NCBI GenBank assembly: GCA_016705325.1
Contig: JADIYJ010000013.1
Coordinates: 62,001-126,000 of the forward strand
From: Pseudomonadota bacterium
Lineage (GTDB): Bacteria > Pseudomonadota > Gammaproteobacteria > Steroidobacterales > Steroidobacteraceae
Direction of reading: 5' to 3'
Length of the DNA stretch: 64,000 nt
The notes under the pieces are model-generated. The model saw only the letters and a list, made by a program, of their open reading frames with translations. It was not told where the DNA came from and searched no databases. Position numbers and translations under genes: made by a program. Shown here one piece after another: positions 43,609 to 51,840 of the stretch; position 1 is the stretch's first letter; each line of letters opens with the position of its first letter.

Positions 43609-44463
43609 GTGACCAGCAAGTTCGAAGGGACGGAGCGCTACGTCGCGACCGAGGACCTGATGATGGCCGTCAACGCGGCCGTCACCCTGGCGCGGCCGCT
43701 GCTCGTGAAAGGCGAGCCCGGCACGGGCAAGACCCAGTTGGCAGAAGAGATTGCACTCGCGCTCGACAAGCCGCTTTACCGCTGGCACGTCAAGTCGACG
43801 ACCAAGGCGCAGCACGGCCTGTACGAGTACGACGCGGTGTCGCGCTTGCGCGATTCGCAGCTCGGCGACGCCAAGGTTCACGACATCGGCAACTACATCA
43901 TCCCGGGTCGGCTGTGGGAGGCGTTCCGCAGCGCGCGCCAGGCGGTGCTGCTGATCGACGAGATCGACAAGGCCGACATCGAGTTTCCGAACGACCTGCT
44001 GCTCGAACTCGACCGCATGGAGTTCTACGTCCACGAGACGCGCGAGTTGATCCAGGCCACGCACCGGCCGATCGTCATCATCACCAGCAACAACGAGAAG
44101 GAGCTGCCGGACGCGTTCCTGCGCCGCTGCTTCTTCCACTTCATCCGCTTCCCTGACGCCGAGACGATGACCCGCATCATCGGCGTGCATTTTCCAGAAC
44201 TGAAGCGCGAGCTCCTGGCCGAGGCGCTCAATGCGTTCTACAAGTTGCGCGACGTACCAGGCCTGAAGAAGAAGCCGTCGACGTCGGAACTGCTCGACTG
44301 GCTCAAGCTGCTGCTGGCGGAGGACGTCCCGCCGGAAGCGCTGCGCACCGACGATCCGCGCAAGAGTCTGCCGCCGCTGTATGGCGCGCTGCTGAAGAAC
44401 GAGCAGGACGTGCACCTGTTCGAGCAGCTGATCTTCCTGCAGCGGCGCCAGTCGCGGCAGTAG
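43609..44463 (+). CDS. MoxR-family AAA+ ATPase
   Basis: 284 residues. Walker A is VKGEPGTGKTQLAEEIA (residues ~34-50), Walker B is AVLLIDEIDKADIEFPNDLL, sensor ATSNNEKELPDAFLRRCFFH-like IITSNNEKELPDAFLRRC. This is the MoxR branch that works with VWA-domain partners in metal insertion or protein maturation. Start GTG at 43609 is preceded by GAGGA. The VWA/CoxE-like gene follows 181 bases later on the same strand, with a family 2 repeat in the gap. Confidence 0.92.
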   Translation: MTSKFEGTERYVATEDLMMAVNAAVTLARPLLVKGEPGTGKTQLAEEIALALDKPLYRWHVKSTTKAQHGLYEYDAVSRLRDSQLGDAKVHDIGNYIIPGRLWEAFRSARQAVLLIDEIDKADIEFPNDLLLELDRMEFYVHETRELIQATHRPIVIITSNNEKELPDAFLRRCFFHFIRFPDAETMTRIIGVHFPELKRELLAEALNAFYKLRDVPGLKKKPSTSELLDWLKLLLAEDVPPEALRTDDPRKSLPPLYGALLKNEQDVHLFEQLIFLQRRQSRQ

Positions 44464-44510
44464 CGGATTCGCGCATGGGCGAAGCCTACGTGGCGCCGCA
44501 TCGGCCCTGC

Positions 44511-44610
44511 CCGGTCGGGAATTTCCGGCCGGGACGCAGTAAACCCTTCCTCGGGGGCTCCGGGCGCGGCGTCCATGCCGCGCGCGGCCCGGCCCAAAAT
44601 TCCCGACCGG
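44511..44610. repeat. Inverted-repeat element, family 2, copy B
   Basis: Outer arms CCGGTCGGGAATTT (44511-44524) and AAATTCCCGACCGG (44597-44610) pair perfectly over 14 bp. The inner core reads GTAAACCCTTCCTCGGGGGC TCCG then GCGCGGCGTCCATGCCGCGC, the same core as copy A at 32.1 kb apart from an insertion there. The outer arms share only their first six bases (CCGGTC) with copy A. It lies between the moxR-like and VWA genes, where it could form a strong hairpin in their shared transcript. Confidence 0.85.
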
Positions 44611-44644
44611 CGAGCGCCTCGCGGTTTGAACGCGGTAACCGCCC

Positions 44645-45820
44645 GTGCTGACGCCGTTCTTCTACACGCTGCGTGCTGCGGGCGTGCCTGCCTCGGTCAC
44701 TGAATACCTCACGCTGCTCGAGGCGCTGCAGCGCGGCGTCGCCCGCTTCAGCGTCAACGACTTCTATTTCCTCGCGCGTGCCACGCTGGTCAAGGACGAG
44801 AAGCACTTCGACCGCTTCGACAAGGCCTTCGCGCAGTATTTCAAGGGCATCGAGCAGTCGTTCGAGCAACTGCAGAAGGCGCTGCCCGAGGACTGGCTGA
44901 AGCTGCTGGCGGAACGGCATTTTACGCCCGAGGAAATGGCGCAGATCGAGGCGCTCGGCGGCTGGGACAAGCTGCTCGAAACGCTGAAGCAGCGCCTCGA
45001 GGAGCAGAAGGGCAGGCACGAAGGCGGCAGCAAGTGGATCGGTACCGGCGGCACGTCGCCGTTCGGTCATGGCGGCTACAACCCGGAAGGCATTCGCATC
45101 GGCGGCCCGGGTGGCAAGGGCAAGGCCGTCAAAGTCTGGGAACGCCGCGACTACCGCAACCTCGACGACAACGTCGAGCTGGGTACGCGCAACATCAAGG
45201 TCGCGCTGCGTAAATTGCGCCGCTTCGCGCGCGAAGGAGCGGCGGACCAGTTCGATATCGACGGCACGATCTCGGCTACGGCCCGCAATGCCGGACTGCT
45301 CGACCTGAAGTTCCAGCCTGAACGCCACAATGCGCTCAAACTGCTGTTGTTCTTCGATGTCGGCGGCTCGATGGAAAGCCACGTCCGCGTCTGCGAGGAA
45401 CTGTTCTCGGCAGCGCGTGGCGAGTTCAAGCACCTCGAGTACTTCTACTTCCACAATTTCATCTATGAATCGGTGTGGAAGGACAGCCGGCGCCGGCACG
45501 GCGAGCGCACGACGCTGTTCGACATCCTGCGCAAGTACCAGCCCGACTACCGCATCATCTTCATCGGCGACGCGAGCATGAGCCCGTACGAGATCATGCA
45601 GCCGGGCGGCAGCATCGAGCACTGGAACGACGAGGCGGGCGCGGTCTGGCTGCAGCGCCTCACGCAGCGGTTCCAGCGCTTCGCGTGGCTCAACCCAGAG
45701 CCGCAGGATCGCTGGGACTACGTGCAGTCGATCGGACTCGCGCGGCAACTGCTGGCGGAGCGCATGTATCCGCTCACGCTGCACGGGCTCGACGACGCCA
45801 TTCGCGCGCTCAAGGCGTAA
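44645..45820 (+). CDS. VWA domain protein, CoxE-like partner of the MoxR ATPase
   Basis: 391 residues. The N-terminal ~190 residues are alpha-helical with a Gly-rich linker (GTGGTSPFGHGGYNPEGIRI), followed by a von Willebrand A domain whose MIDAS reads LLLFFDVGGSMESHV (DxGxS rather than DxSxS). GDASMSPYEIM comes later in the domain. Relatives are annotated as CoxE-like/VWA proteins and act with MoxR ATPases as a chaperone pair. Start GTG at 44645. Downstream is a hairpin-rich gap, then a convergent peroxiredoxin. The client of this pair is not evident locally. Confidence 0.88.
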   Translation: MLTPFFYTLRAAGVPASVTEYLTLLEALQRGVARFSVNDFYFLARATLVKDEKHFDRFDKAFAQYFKGIEQSFEQLQKALPEDWLKLLAERHFTPEEMAQIEALGGWDKLLETLKQRLEEQKGRHEGGSKWIGTGGTSPFGHGGYNPEGIRIGGPGGKGKAVKVWERRDYRNLDDNVELGTRNIKVALRKLRRFAREGAADQFDIDGTISATARNAGLLDLKFQPERHNALKLLLFFDVGGSMESHVRVCEELFSAARGEFKHLEYFYFHNFIYESVWKDSRRRHGERTTLFDILRKYQPDYRIIFIGDASMSPYEIMQPGGSIEHWNDEAGAVWLQRLTQRFQRFAWLNPEPQDRWDYVQSIGLARQLLAERMYPLTLHGLDDAIRALKA

Positions 45821-45871
45821 TCGTTCGCCTTCGCGGCGACGGGAGGCGTCCGAGATAGCTGGCGGCCGCAT

Positions 45872-45953
45872 GCGAGCGATGGGTCCGGGGCCTTGGCCCG
45901 AGCTTGGAAAGGCAGACACGCGCTCGGGCCAAGGCCCCGGACCCATTGCTCGC
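45872..45953. repeat. Conserved-loop hairpin, family 1, 31-bp stem
   Basis: Left arm 45872-45902 and right arm 45923-45953 are complementary over 31 bases with one G-T mismatch (inner part GGGCCTTGGCCCGAG-like, outer part GCGAGCGATGGGTCC). The loop, 45903-45922, is exactly CTTGGAAAGGCAGACACGCG. The stem sequence is unrelated to those of the other copies. It lies just past the VWA gene and may end its transcript. Confidence 0.92.
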
Positions 45954-46017
45954 GACACGGCGCGCCCACCGTCGAGAGCTCCGATTCTGCAGTTTCAGGC
46001 CACCAGCGCCGCATCAA

Positions 46018-46227
46018 AAGCGCCCGACCCGGGACCGTCCCCCGAGCGCGTGTCTGCCTTTCCAAGCTCGGGGGACGGTCCCGGGTCGGGCGCTTGTCTA
46101 TCTTTCCAAGCTCGGGGGACGGTTCCGGGTCGGGCGCTTGTCTATCTTTCCAAGCTCGGGGGACGGTTCCGGGTCGGGCGCGTGTCTGCCTTTCCAAGCT
46201 CGGGGGACGGTCCCGGGTCGGGCGCTT
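46018..46227. repeat. Conserved-loop hairpin cluster, family 1, tandem arms
   Basis: Left arm 46018-46046, loop 46047-46066 (the core in reverse: CGCGTGTCTGCCTTTCCAAG) and right arm 46067-46095 form a perfect 29-bp hairpin. The right arm plus a loop variant is then repeated: arms at 46111-46139, 46155-46180 and 46199-46227, with shortened loops TGTCTATCTTTCCAAG twice and the full loop once. So four right arms can compete for one left arm. Together with the preceding hairpin this fills most of the 423-base gap between the VWA and peroxiredoxin genes. Confidence 0.92.
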
Positions 46228-46243
46228 GCAACGACCGCGGAGT

Positions 46244-46849
46244 TCAGCGTCCGCCCTGGCTACCCGCGGCCGCCGCTGCCTTCAGCGCCTTGATGTCCGC
46301 CAGCACGACCTGCGAATGGCCTTCCGGATTGACTGACTCGTAGTGCTTCGCGACGCGGCCCTGCGGGTCGATGATGAACGTGTCGCGACGCGCCATCTCC
46401 ATCACTCCCAAGTAGGTCTTCAGTACGCCGTAGCTCCGGGTCACGGACTTGTCGGAGTCGGCGAGGATCGTGAACGGCAGGCCGTGCTTTGCCGCAAACT
46501 CCTTGTGGGACGCCACGGCGTCGACGCTGATGCCGACGATGACCGCGCCTTCCCTGTTGAAGGCGAAGACGTTGTCGCGGAAGCCGCAGGCCTGGGTCGT
46601 GCAGCCCGGCGTGTCGTCCTTCGGGTAGAAATACAGGGCGACCCACTTGCCCTTGTAGTCGGCCAGCGAGTGCCATCGGCCTGCCTGGTCCTGCAGCTTG
46701 AAGGCGGGTGCGGGCTTGCCCACTGCGGGTGCCGCGCTGTCTGCCAGGGCCGGACGGTCGCCTGCCACCAGGGACCCGAAGGTCAGGGCGAGTGTCGGCA
46801 GCAGGGCGGCCAGTGCAGGAATTCCACCTCGGGACTGTGCGCGGTTCAT
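46244..46849 (-). CDS. Exported PrxQ/Bcp-type peroxiredoxin
   Basis: 201 residues with a signal peptide (residues ~1-36, ending near ALA). The thioredoxin-fold peroxidase shows YFYPKDDTPGCTTQACGFRD: peroxidatic Cys in PGC and a resolving Cys five residues later, the PrxQ/Bcp arrangement. It should reduce hydroperoxides in the periplasm, which requires a periplasmic thiol donor not encoded nearby. Start ATG at 46849 with GGAGA upstream. It is divergent from the patatin gene. Confidence 0.9.
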   Translation of the reverse strand: MNRAQSRGGIPALAALLPTLALTFGSLVAGDRPALADSAAPAVGKPAPAFKLQDQAGRWHSLADYKGKWVALYFYPKDDTPGCTTQACGFRDNVFAFNREGAVIVGISVDAVASHKEFAAKHGLPFTILADSDKSVTRSYGVLKTYLGVMEMARRDTFIIDPQGRVAKHYESVNPEGHSQVVLADIKALKAAAAAGSQGGR

Positions 46850-46936
46850 CGGATTCTCCAGTCAGGGCCTACAAAGAGCGCGGCTTCACGCCGACACATA
46901 CTAGACTTCCGCGGCACGGGAATCAGCGAGGTGACC

Positions 46937-48130
46937 TTGTCGAGCCCCCCAATGCCGGCCGATGCCGACCAGAACGCGACGAGCGACGCGACCAACTACA
47001 TCTTCTTCAACGACCACGATGCCCTGGTCCTGTCGGGAGGCGGGGCGCGGGGCGCGTACCAGGTCGGGGTGATGAAGGCGATCGCCGAATGGATGCCCGA
47101 GGACGCACCGTGTCCGTTCGAGGTGCTGGTGGGCACTTCGGCGGGTGCGTTGAACGCGGCGGCCATCGGCGCGCGCGCGCATTCGCTGCGTGAGGCGGTG
47201 GAATCGCTCGAAGAGGTCTGGTCTAACTTCCGGGTCGAGCAGGTCATGCAGGCCGGTTCGCTGACGATGCTGCGGTCCGGCCTGCACTGGATGGTCTCGC
47301 TGCTCTCGGCCGGCTGGATCGCCAAGCCTCCACGCTCGCTGTTCGATACCACGCCGCTGCACCGGCTGCTCGCACGAGTCGTGCCCCTGGAACAGATTCC
47401 CGCACAGATCGCGGCGGGCCGGCTGCGCGCGCTTGCCGTCGCGACGACGAGCTACACGACCGGGCAGGCGGTCGCGTTCTTCGACGGGACCAGCGACATC
47501 CAGGACTGGCACCGAGTGCGCCGCGCCGGACACAGGCGCCACATCGACCTCGACGTGCTGATGGCCAGTGCCGCCATCCCGTTCATCTTCCCGGCCTCGA
47601 GCATCGACGGCAACCACTACGGCGACGGCGCGATGCGCCAGCTGGCCCCGCTGAGTCCCGCGGTCCACCTCGGGGCGAACCGCGTGCTGGTGATCGGGAC
47701 ACGCGGCAATGCCGCCGCCACGCCGCCGACCGGGGCCACTTCACAGGCTCCACCGAGCCCGGCTCACCTGCTGGGCTTCGTGCTCGACTCGTTGTTCACG
47801 GACGGCCTGTCGATCGACCTCGAGCGCCTCAACCAGATCAATCGATTGATCGTCGCGGCGGGCCACACCGAACATCGGCCGATCCGTGCAACGGTCATCC
47901 AGCCGAGCGTCGACCCGACCGTGGTGGCGATGAAACACGAACGCCGCATGCCCCGCAGCATCCGCACCTTGCTGCGCACGATGGGCGCCTACGAGGCACG
48001 CGGTGGCCTGCTGGTGAGTTACCTGCTGTTCGACAAGTCGTACACCTGCGAACTGATGGCGATGGGTTACGCCGACGCGCATACGCAGCGCGCGGAGATC
48101 GTGCCCTACCTCGCGCCCTGGGTTACCTGA
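46937..48130 (+). CDS. Patatin-like phospholipase family protein
   Basis: About 397 residues. LVLSGGGARGAYQVGVMKAI is the oxyanion loop, VGTSAGALNAAAIGA the GxSxG elbow, and HYGDGAMRQLAPLSPAVHLG holds the dyad Asp. There is no signal peptide. It is larger than the first patatin in the window (~310 residues) and belongs to a distinct branch, with a C-terminal extension (KHERRMPRSIRTLLRTMGAY). The start is uncertain: TTG at 46937 follows GAGGTGA, whereas ATG at 46952 lacks a ribosome-binding site. The 3' end overlaps the convergent mgtE gene by eight bases. Confidence 0.9.
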   Translation: MSSPPMPADADQNATSDATNYIFFNDHDALVLSGGGARGAYQVGVMKAIAEWMPEDAPCPFEVLVGTSAGALNAAAIGARAHSLREAVESLEEVWSNFRVEQVMQAGSLTMLRSGLHWMVSLLSAGWIAKPPRSLFDTTPLHRLLARVVPLEQIPAQIAAGRLRALAVATTSYTTGQAVAFFDGTSDIQDWHRVRRAGHRRHIDLDVLMASAAIPFIFPASSIDGNHYGDGAMRQLAPLSPAVHLGANRVLVIGTRGNAAATPPTGATSQAPPSPAHLLGFVLDSLFTDGLSIDLERLNQINRLIVAAGHTEHRPIRATVIQPSVDPTVVAMKHERRMPRSIRTLLRTMGAYEARGGLLVSYLLFDKSYTCELMAMGYADAHTQRAEIVPYLAPWVT

Positions 48131-49484
48131 GCATCCGGGTGCCGAGCCCGAGCAGCGAGGCGAACCCGATCACGTCGGTGACCGTCGTCACGATGACGCC
48201 TCCCGCGACCGCGGGATCGACGCCGAGCCGCTTCAGTGCGAGGGGCACCGTGACGCCGGCCAGCGCGGCCGCGAGCAGGTTCACGACCATCGCCGCAAAG
48301 ATCACCAGCGCAATGCGCCACTGGTGAAACCAGAGCCAGGACACAAGCCCCACCACGGTCGCCCACGCGAGCCCGTTCAGCAGTGCCACCGCGATTTCCT
48401 TGGTAAGCAGCCAGCGCGCGTTCGCACGCTCGACCTGGCCCAGCGCGAGGCCGCGCACGATCAGCGTCAGCGTCTGCGTGGCGGCGACGCCACCCATGCT
48501 GGCGACGATCGGCATCAGCACGGCGAGCGCCACGATCTGCTGGATGGTGGCTTCGAACAGGCCCACGACCCACGCCGCGAGGAACGCCGTGACCAGATTG
48601 ATGCCCAGCCACACCCCGCGACGGCGTGCGCTCGGCACGACCGGCGCGAACATGTCGGCGTCCTCGTCGAGGCCCGCCATGCTCATGACGGAGTGCTCGG
48701 CTTCGTCGCGGATCACGTCCACGACGTCGTCGATCGTGATGCGGCCGAGCAGGCGACCGGCGTCCGTCGAGATGACCGCAGCCGACACGAGGTCGCGGTC
48801 CTGGAACAGGCTCGCGACTTCGGTGGCAGGTGTCGCCGGCGGAATGCCGCTGACGTCCGTGTCCATGACCTCGCCGACCGTGCGTTCCGGGTCCTCGGTC
48901 AGCAGTCGCGTCAGATGCAGCACGCCGAGATACCGGTCGTGGCGGTTCACGACGAAAAGGGCGTCGGTCTTTTCCGGAATCTCGCCGCGCATGCGCAGAT
49001 AGCGCAACACGGTCTCGAGCGTGACGTCGGGGCGCACGCTGACCGTGTCGGTGTTCATCAGGCCGCCGGCGGTGTCTTCCTCGAAACCGAGCACGGCGTT
49101 CAGGCGGTCGCGGTCCTGCGAGTCCATCGACCGCAGCACCTGCTGGTTGACGTTCTCCGGCAGGTCGCGCAGCAGGTCAGCGAGGTCGTCGACTTCGAGG
49201 CCTTCAGCAGCCGCGACGATGTCCTCGGGTTCCATCTCGCGGATCAGGCCGGCGCGAACTTCCTCGTTGAGTTCGACGAGCACGTCGCCTTCGATCTCGG
49301 GGTCGACGAGGTCCCAGACGACTTCACGCTGGGTCTGCGGCAGGGATTCGAGCAGCGACGCGACTTCCGCCGGGTGCATCGAATTCACCAGCCGGTGCAC
49401 CTGGCGCATCGTGCCCTCGTCGAGGGCGCGCTTGAGCGCCTCGAGGCGGGTCGGAATACGGCGCGGTTGCAGCTCGGCGTTCAT
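48123..49484 (-). CDS. mgtE: Magnesium transporter MgtE
   Basis: 453 residues. The N domain of superhelical repeats (HPAEVASLLESLPQTQREVV), paired CBS domains (MNTDTVSVRPDVTLETVLRY and VMDTDVSGIPPATPATEVAS) and five C-terminal membrane helices ending in VTTVTDVIGFASLLGLGT give a full-length MgtE. The cytosolic domains sense Mg and gate the channel. ATG at 49484; the purine-rich array lies just upstream, so any promoter lies in or beyond it. In many Gammaproteobacteria mgtE follows rapZ and PTS genes; here an IS element and arrays separate mgtE from rapZ. Confidence 0.95.
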   Translation of the reverse strand: MNAELQPRRIPTRLEALKRALDEGTMRQVHRLVNSMHPAEVASLLESLPQTQREVVWDLVDPEIEGDVLVELNEEVRAGLIREMEPEDIVAAAEGLEVDDLADLLRDLPENVNQQVLRSMDSQDRDRLNAVLGFEEDTAGGLMNTDTVSVRPDVTLETVLRYLRMRGEIPEKTDALFVVNRHDRYLGVLHLTRLLTEDPERTVGEVMDTDVSGIPPATPATEVASLFQDRDLVSAAVISTDAGRLLGRITIDDVVDVIRDEAEHSVMSMAGLDEDADMFAPVVPSARRRGVWLGINLVTAFLAAWVVGLFEATIQQIVALAVLMPIVASMGGVAATQTLTLIVRGLALGQVERANARWLLTKEIAVALLNGLAWATVVGLVSWLWFHQWRIALVIFAAMVVNLLAAALAGVTVPLALKRLGVDPAVAGGVIVTTVTDVIGFASLLGLGTRMLR

Positions 49485-49495
49485 CGCCGGGATGA

Positions 49496-49685
49496 TAGGG
49501 GGGGAAGGGGAGGAAGGACAGGAAGGGCGGAAGGGCGGAAGGGAGGAAGGGCGGAAGGGGGGAAGGGCGGAAGGGCGGAAGGGCGGAAGGGCGGAAGGGC
49601 GGAAGGGCGGAAGGGCGGAAGGGCGGAAGGGCGGAAGGGCGGAAGGGCGGAAGGGCGGAAGGGGGAAGGGCGGAAGGGCGGAAGT
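49496..49685. repeat. GGAAGGGC tandem array upstream of mgtE
   Basis: About 190 bases, the longest array in the window. The head is GGAAGGGGAGGAAGG followed by about 18 units of mainly 8 bases (GGAAGGGC), ending in GCGGAAGT. The purine strand is the plus strand. It lies between the mgtE start and the IS1634-type element; from 49686 to 49760 I see only AT-richer unique sequence leading to the element. Confidence 0.95.
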
Positions 49686-49759
49686 TAGGCTGAAGTTCCA
49701 TTTTCTTTCGTCAATTATCTTCTTGTAGATCATGAAGTTGATCTATTCGCCGCTGTCGA

Positions 49760-51540
49760 GTGTATGGCTACACGGTGATGGATTGCAGCAGCTGCAGTGC
49801 TCGGTGCTGAGTGGGGTTGGGCGTGGTCGTCATCTGAAACGTCGAAGCGACGCCCTGCGCGGCGTGTGGCTGGCAGGTGTTGCGCACGATGGTGGACAGT
49901 TCGTGCAGCAAGGTGCGAAAGCTGTGTACCGGCGAGCCGTCGTTGAGTGTGCGGCACGCGACTTTCTGTAACGCGGCGTCGGAGCGCCTGGCGGCGGCGA
50001 CCGGATCGCGCTGTGTCTTGCGTTTCAAATCTTCATCGGCAAACAGCAGTTCGCGCCACGCCTCGCGCATATGCCACTCGACGTAGTAGGCGAGCATGCA
50101 CAAGAAGATATGGGCGCGTACGCGATCCTCCAGTCGATGGTGGATGGGTCGGATGTGCAGATCGAGTGTCTTGAGCGAGCGGAACGCTCGCTCCACTTCA
50201 GCCAGCGCTTTGTAACTGCGCACCGCCTCGGCCGAGTCCATCTGTTTTTTCGGCACGCTGGTGCGGATGACATACAGCCCGTCAAGCGCCGCTTCCGCCA
50301 TCACCTGCTCGGTGAGCCGATGGAACTGAAAGTCCGCGTCCTGAATGGTGAGAGCAAAGTGCTTGGCGACTTTGTACTTGTTCACGATCTTGCCGACGCG
50401 CACCCCGATCGCGTCCTGACCGGCCAGTGAGCCGCGCTCCACGCGTGCACGGATTTTTGCGAGTTCTTTCTCGGTCGCCGCCAGCAGCGCTTCGCGCTTG
50501 TGCGCGCGCAGCTTGCCCAGATCCACATTGCGGCAGGCCATGAGGCGTTCGCCCGGATAATCAGGATGCGAGAACTCGAACAAATTGCGTTCATCGAACA
50601 GATCCAACTGCAGCGCGCCGCCTTGCACGAGCGTACGGATCTGCGAACTCTTGAGTGCGGTGACCCACTCCAATCCATCGAGCGAGCGTAAGGTGTCGAT
50701 TGCTTTGTGCGAGATCATGCCCCGATCGCCCACCAGCACCAGACGCTTGAGACCGAAGTCCTCTCGCAGCTGACTCACCTGCGGCAACAGCGTGCTCGTG
50801 TCCGCCGTATTGCCCTCATACACCGAGATCGCTACCGGGCAGCCGGCGCGCGTGGTGAGCAGGCCGTAGTTGACCTGCAGCGTATTGCGCTTGCCGTCGC
50901 GGCTGTAGCCGATCTTCGCCAAGGGACAGCAGCGACCTTCAAAATAGCTGGAACTCAAGTCATACAACGCCAGCCCGCCCTCGGCCAAATGCCGAGCGGC
51001 GAGCTTCTTCTGGATCGCCCCCTGGCGCTCGAGCAACCAGTCCATCGCGGCGTACAAAGCGTTCTCATCCGCCTCTTGCACACCGAACACTTCCGGCAGC
51101 GACGTCGTGTGCCACCAGCGCGTGGTGGCGAGCTTGGTGTGCGGGGATACCACCCGTGCGGCCACCATCGCACACACCACCTCGCGCTCCGCACTGCCTC
51201 GGGAGGCGATCAGCGACTCGAAGCCGAGCTTCTGCATGGCTACGCGAACGGCTTGCACCGCCCCGTGAGGGCGCGAGCGCACGGTGTCCCACAACTGATC
51301 GACGGGCCGCACCTCGTGTCCGGCGAGCACGGCGCGAATGGACTCGATCTGCTCATCGGAGAGCGAAGAAAGATTAGCCAGCGTGCGCTTACGCACCTTC
51401 TTGCCTTCGCGATAGGACTCGCGCAGCAGGTACGTGGGGCGCGAAGTGCGATTCGGAACGCCATCGATGTGCATGGCTACATCATGCCACCAGTCGGCAC
51501 TCAACGCAAGCATCGACAGTGAGTTACATGGCTACATTAT
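49760..51540. mobile_element. IS1634-family-like insertion sequence (ends approximate)
   Basis: A single transposase gene with short related sequences at both ends: TGTATGGCTACA near 49760 and TTACATGGCTACATT near 51525. These are partly palindromic, so I cannot define inverted-repeat limits or a target duplication with certainty. The element lies between mgtE and rapZ, with purine-rich arrays on both sides. Confidence 0.65.
49768..51474 (-). CDS. IS1634-family (IS4-like) transposase
   Basis: About 568 residues from MHIDGVPNRTSRPTYLLRES. It has the DDE ribonuclease-H-like core of the IS1634/IS4 group: LALYDLSSSYFEG (first Asp), LVGDRGMISHKAIDTL (second Asp) and, further on, KALAEVERAFRSLKTLDLHI containing the Glu within the Y-x2-R/E region, then HHRLEDRVRAHIFLCMLAYY. 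The frame is uninterrupted, so it may be active. The codon pattern and slightly lower GC differ from neighbouring genes. Confidence 0.88.
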   Translation of the reverse strand: MHIDGVPNRTSRPTYLLRESYREGKKVRKRTLANLSSLSDEQIESIRAVLAGHEVRPVDQLWDTVRSRPHGAVQAVRVAMQKLGFESLIASRGSAEREVVCAMVAARVVSPHTKLATTRWWHTTSLPEVFGVQEADENALYAAMDWLLERQGAIQKKLAARHLAEGGLALYDLSSSYFEGRCCPLAKIGYSRDGKRNTLQVNYGLLTTRAGCPVAISVYEGNTADTSTLLPQVSQLREDFGLKRLVLVGDRGMISHKAIDTLRSLDGLEWVTALKSSQIRTLVQGGALQLDLFDERNLFEFSHPDYPGERLMACRNVDLGKLRAHKREALLAATEKELAKIRARVERGSLAGQDAIGVRVGKIVNKYKVAKHFALTIQDADFQFHRLTEQVMAEAALDGLYVIRTSVPKKQMDSAEAVRSYKALAEVERAFRSLKTLDLHIRPIHHRLEDRVRAHIFLCMLAYYVEWHMREAWRELLFADEDLKRKTQRDPVAAARRSDAALQKVACRTLNDGSPVHSFRTLLHELSTIVRNTCQPHAAQGVASTFQMTTTPNPTQHRALQLLQSITV

Positions 51541-51763
51541 GCATTGATTCCGGGCGCGCGATTGCGCCCGGAGCCTACAATTCCAGGTGCTTCAAGCATT
51601 CATCGATCAAAAAAAGGCGGGGAACTTCCGGTTAGGACAGGAAGGCAAACTGACGCGTTCGACGCCTACCCAAACGAAGAAGGCCGGCATTGCCGGCCTT
51701 CTTTGCTAGGGATACTCGATTTCCGATCGCCAGAATATCTGAGTAACGCTTTCCGACTCACCC
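51475..51763. other. Spacer between the IS element and rapZ-side array
   Basis: Holds the right end of the IS element, a short unique stretch, the sequence GCAAACTGACGC, the strong hairpin at 51677-51703, and about 60 bases ending GCTTTCCGACTCACC before the array. The order GCAAACTGACGC - hairpin - GCTTTCCG - array is repeated at 61.3-61.5 kb. No gene seen. Confidence 0.6.
51677..51703. terminator. Bidirectional terminator hairpin downstream of rapZ
   Basis: Perfect 12-bp stem AAGAAGGCCGGC / GCCGGCCTTCTT with a three-base loop, followed by TTTG on the plus strand and by CGTTTG on the minus strand. It lies beyond the array in the rapZ direction. The same stem occurs at 61374-61401. Confidence 0.85.
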
Positions 51764-51840
51764 CTCCTCCCTTCCGCCCTTCCGCCCTTCCGCCCTTCCC
51801 CCCTTCCGCCCTTCCTCCCTTCCGCCCTTCCTCCCCTTCC
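51764..51840. repeat. Purine-rich array at the rapZ stop codon
   Basis: Read on the minus strand the rapZ stop TGA runs directly into GGAAGGGGAGGAAGGGC and then further GGAAGGGC/GGAAGGGA units for about 75 bases. Same head as the arrays after metK and murA. Confidence 0.92.

Noticed and set aside
45872..46343. Repetitive peptides (AFPSSG/SKLGG type) read across the hairpin cluster
   Set aside because: They follow from the inverted repeats being open in several frames; the DNA structure explains the pattern better than coding.
49496..49730. Proline/serine or glycine/arginine repeat 'proteins' read from the GGAAGGGC array
   Set aside because: All frames of the array are open because it lacks stop triplets; no start, ribosome-binding site or adjoining domain.
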